In this document: positions 63,801 to 64,000 of the stretch, piece after piece | Numbering within the stretch: position 1 is the stretch's first letter | Layout: each line of letters opens with the position of its first letter | DNA from: an uncultured Pirellula sp. | GTDB taxonomy: Bacteria; Planctomycetota; Planctomycetia; Pirellulales; Pirellulaceae | Direction of reading: 5' to 3' | Assembly: GCA_903892355.1 (NCBI GenBank) | Contig: CAITIE010000052.1 | Location: forward strand, 269,214 to 333,213 | DNA length: 64,000 nt | The notes under the pieces: generated by a model | What the model was told of the DNA's origin: nothing | The model's database searches: none | The model's input: only the letters and a program-made list of their open reading frames with translations | Program-made: the position numbers and the translations under genes

Positions 63801-64000
63801 GAACCATCTATTACAATTTCCAAGATGGATACGGCTCTGTAGGCGGAGTAACCCAGTCCAATGCGGTTACCGAAAAGCAAAAGGCACGTATTCGCGAAGC
63901 GTTTTCGATTTGGGCAGACAACATCGGTGTGCAGTTTGTCGAAACGCCAAACAGCGGTTTGACCATGGCACTGGGCAGCCTCAATGCACTGCCATCGGCC
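60839..64000 (+). CDS. Large secreted protein with matrixin-type metalloprotease domain (3' end outside window)
   Basis: The frame is open from ATG 60839 to the window edge (1054 codons). It begins with a basic leader and SLLCEQLERREVMAGAIFTP, the N-terminal L-E-x-R-x-x-x-A pattern of planctomycete exoproteins (Planc_extracel type). A metzincin domain follows: HEAGHGVGLGH at about 246-256 binds zinc through three His, and KLMEPF (~267) is the Met-turn. Behind it come Ig/cadherin-like and pre-peptidase C-terminal-like stretches (TYYLRVFARNAG; RELTFRFDDAQIIDPSTVSG). At ~1020 a second matrixin-like start appears (REAFSIWADNIGVQFVET). It is probably a repeat-rich surface protein of several thousand residues. 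Confidence 0.88.
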   Translation, partial: MGIDESRSKNRSLSRLKNRRTSFRSLLCEQLERREVMAGAIFTPGTDSNYVDQVQDRIENFAQQQLGGGGNQINLLGNRWVNPTGGASPNNGDPATITWSIVPDGTQVYNATNGNLGSSNFVAFMDGVYGSAAGPISSRPWFNLVKRGYDNWAANSGLNFIYEPKDDGAPSSGNNRGVVGVRGDIRVGGLAVDGNSGILAYAFPPYGSGNNGIDGDIVFDTNDNFYSQNSDGPNGENRAFINVMMHEAGHGVGLGHVLPTDQTKLMEPFVSLAYYGAQLDDIIATQTLYGDNFENNDDNGQASNLGLVGNGVLQFDNLSIDKSEDTDVYLLTVGAARVRRITMIPTGKQYQVQPEGGALTTENTLVYRNLSFQIERLNGEVVASSDLNPAGVPEVINSPSLTAGTYYLRVFARNAGETQMYSLKMEADAKTSVGPTLIGVQPNNSELIENGIVRSIAPRELTFRFDDAQIIDPSTVSGIRVTRAGSDGSFSLPSIATDFGTNGRVDVQLTAKNASDTLQINVTRADLGAGTPPKLTITGNVISLQLNSRSGSTISAQQLVDLINAPSSPVASKLSAKINGGLPATQLGAADPATYSPIMLQASNDMIVAPGAVIVGDSPNENEVTLRFAENLPDDVYRLEVFGFDDSSRGITGLRNTSGDLFLPRDPNTRQDTIEFRLDLGSKVTAVVPQPVVRNTSGVLEQKRDTIVVYFDNEKLFVENDIAGNPTAGSAENPDFYQLLYTADTVRNTDDITFKPEKVTYNASANTATLRFSQDIDSLPGPFIPSSSFRLRVGTRESTPIQPVRSEASASAISDLNTNGLAKVRFQAKTLGEAGSGLQVAFVNSNSGGAPTVSLVGGIVTVDIGSSNATVGAVVDALQKSTDSSPLMSVTLEPGTNPNTVVGDRVINYSPVTLYGLGSSFSTASNLGTIGSSAVPLTSVLLTSSIDAEVHTLDLIGANNDPGSRKVPEAFENYINPAFTGDNFNGIRTIYYNFQDGYGSVGGVTQSNAVTEKQKARIREAFSIWADNIGVQFVETPNSGLTMALGSLNALPSA

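Overview
The window looks like chromosomal DNA of a planctomycete, most likely of the Pirellulaceae (Rhodopirellula/Blastopirellula relatives). The signs are a DUF1559 protein with a prepilin-type N-terminus, a very large exoprotein that begins with the planctomycete LERR..MAG-type N-terminal motif, a sigma-70 factor with a long helix-turn-helix-rich N-terminal extension, a giant unassigned membrane protein, an FGE-fold protein, and orphan two-component regulators. No rRNA, tRNA, insertion sequence, phage gene or CRISPR array was recognised.

Layout. 1-6.1 kb: end of an upstream gene, an ATP-grasp ligase, the sigma factor (minus), hisH, a Tat-exported sugar isomerase-like TIM barrel and a histidine phosphatase (minus). 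6.3-12.2 kb: zwf, a small membrane protein (minus), then pyrG - SDR oxidoreductase - OmpR-type regulator, probably one transcript. 12.3-18.1 kb: DUF4129 membrane protein, PQQ-type beta-propeller, radical SAM/SPASM enzyme and GT9 glycosyltransferase. 18.6-23.8 kb: flagellin and FliD. 24.2-26.5 kb: acyl-CoA desaturase, then three overlapping small genes led by a WXG100-like protein. 26.5-32.2 kb (minus): multi-domain glycosyltransferase, FGE-fold protein, NRDE protein. 32.5-42.8 kb: fabH, then on minus a 1410-residue membrane protein, a duplicated alpha/beta hydrolase and an ABC-exporter-like protein whose nucleotide-binding motifs are destroyed. 43.1-48.4 kb: NtrC-type activator, a stand-alone M41-type (FtsH) protease domain divergent from a MoxR ATPase, and nadB. 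48.9-56.3 kb: DUF1559 protein, then an export-like operon (GAF-HlyD fusion, HlyD adaptor, PqqD-like/M50/HlyD fusion, DUF3467 protein). 56.4-64 kb: small membrane protein and mutS (minus), a LigD 3'-phosphoesterase-like protein (minus), and the start of a matrixin-containing exoprotein that runs off the window.

The most unusual signal is not a gene. Short direct tandem repeats, mostly with 14-16 bp units, occur all along the window, and at least five of them (hisH, histidine phosphatase, zwf, fliD, NRDE gene) include the stop codon itself. Others follow a stop codon closely (9 x 15 bp after the NtrC-type gene), sit just before start codons (zwf, mutS, hydrolase), or lie in frame inside genes (LigD-like, M41-like, HlyD). 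I know of no described element that accounts for this. The second candidate for something new is the export-like operon at 50.1-56.3 kb, which might serve large exoproteins such as the one starting at 60.8 kb; that link is inference only.
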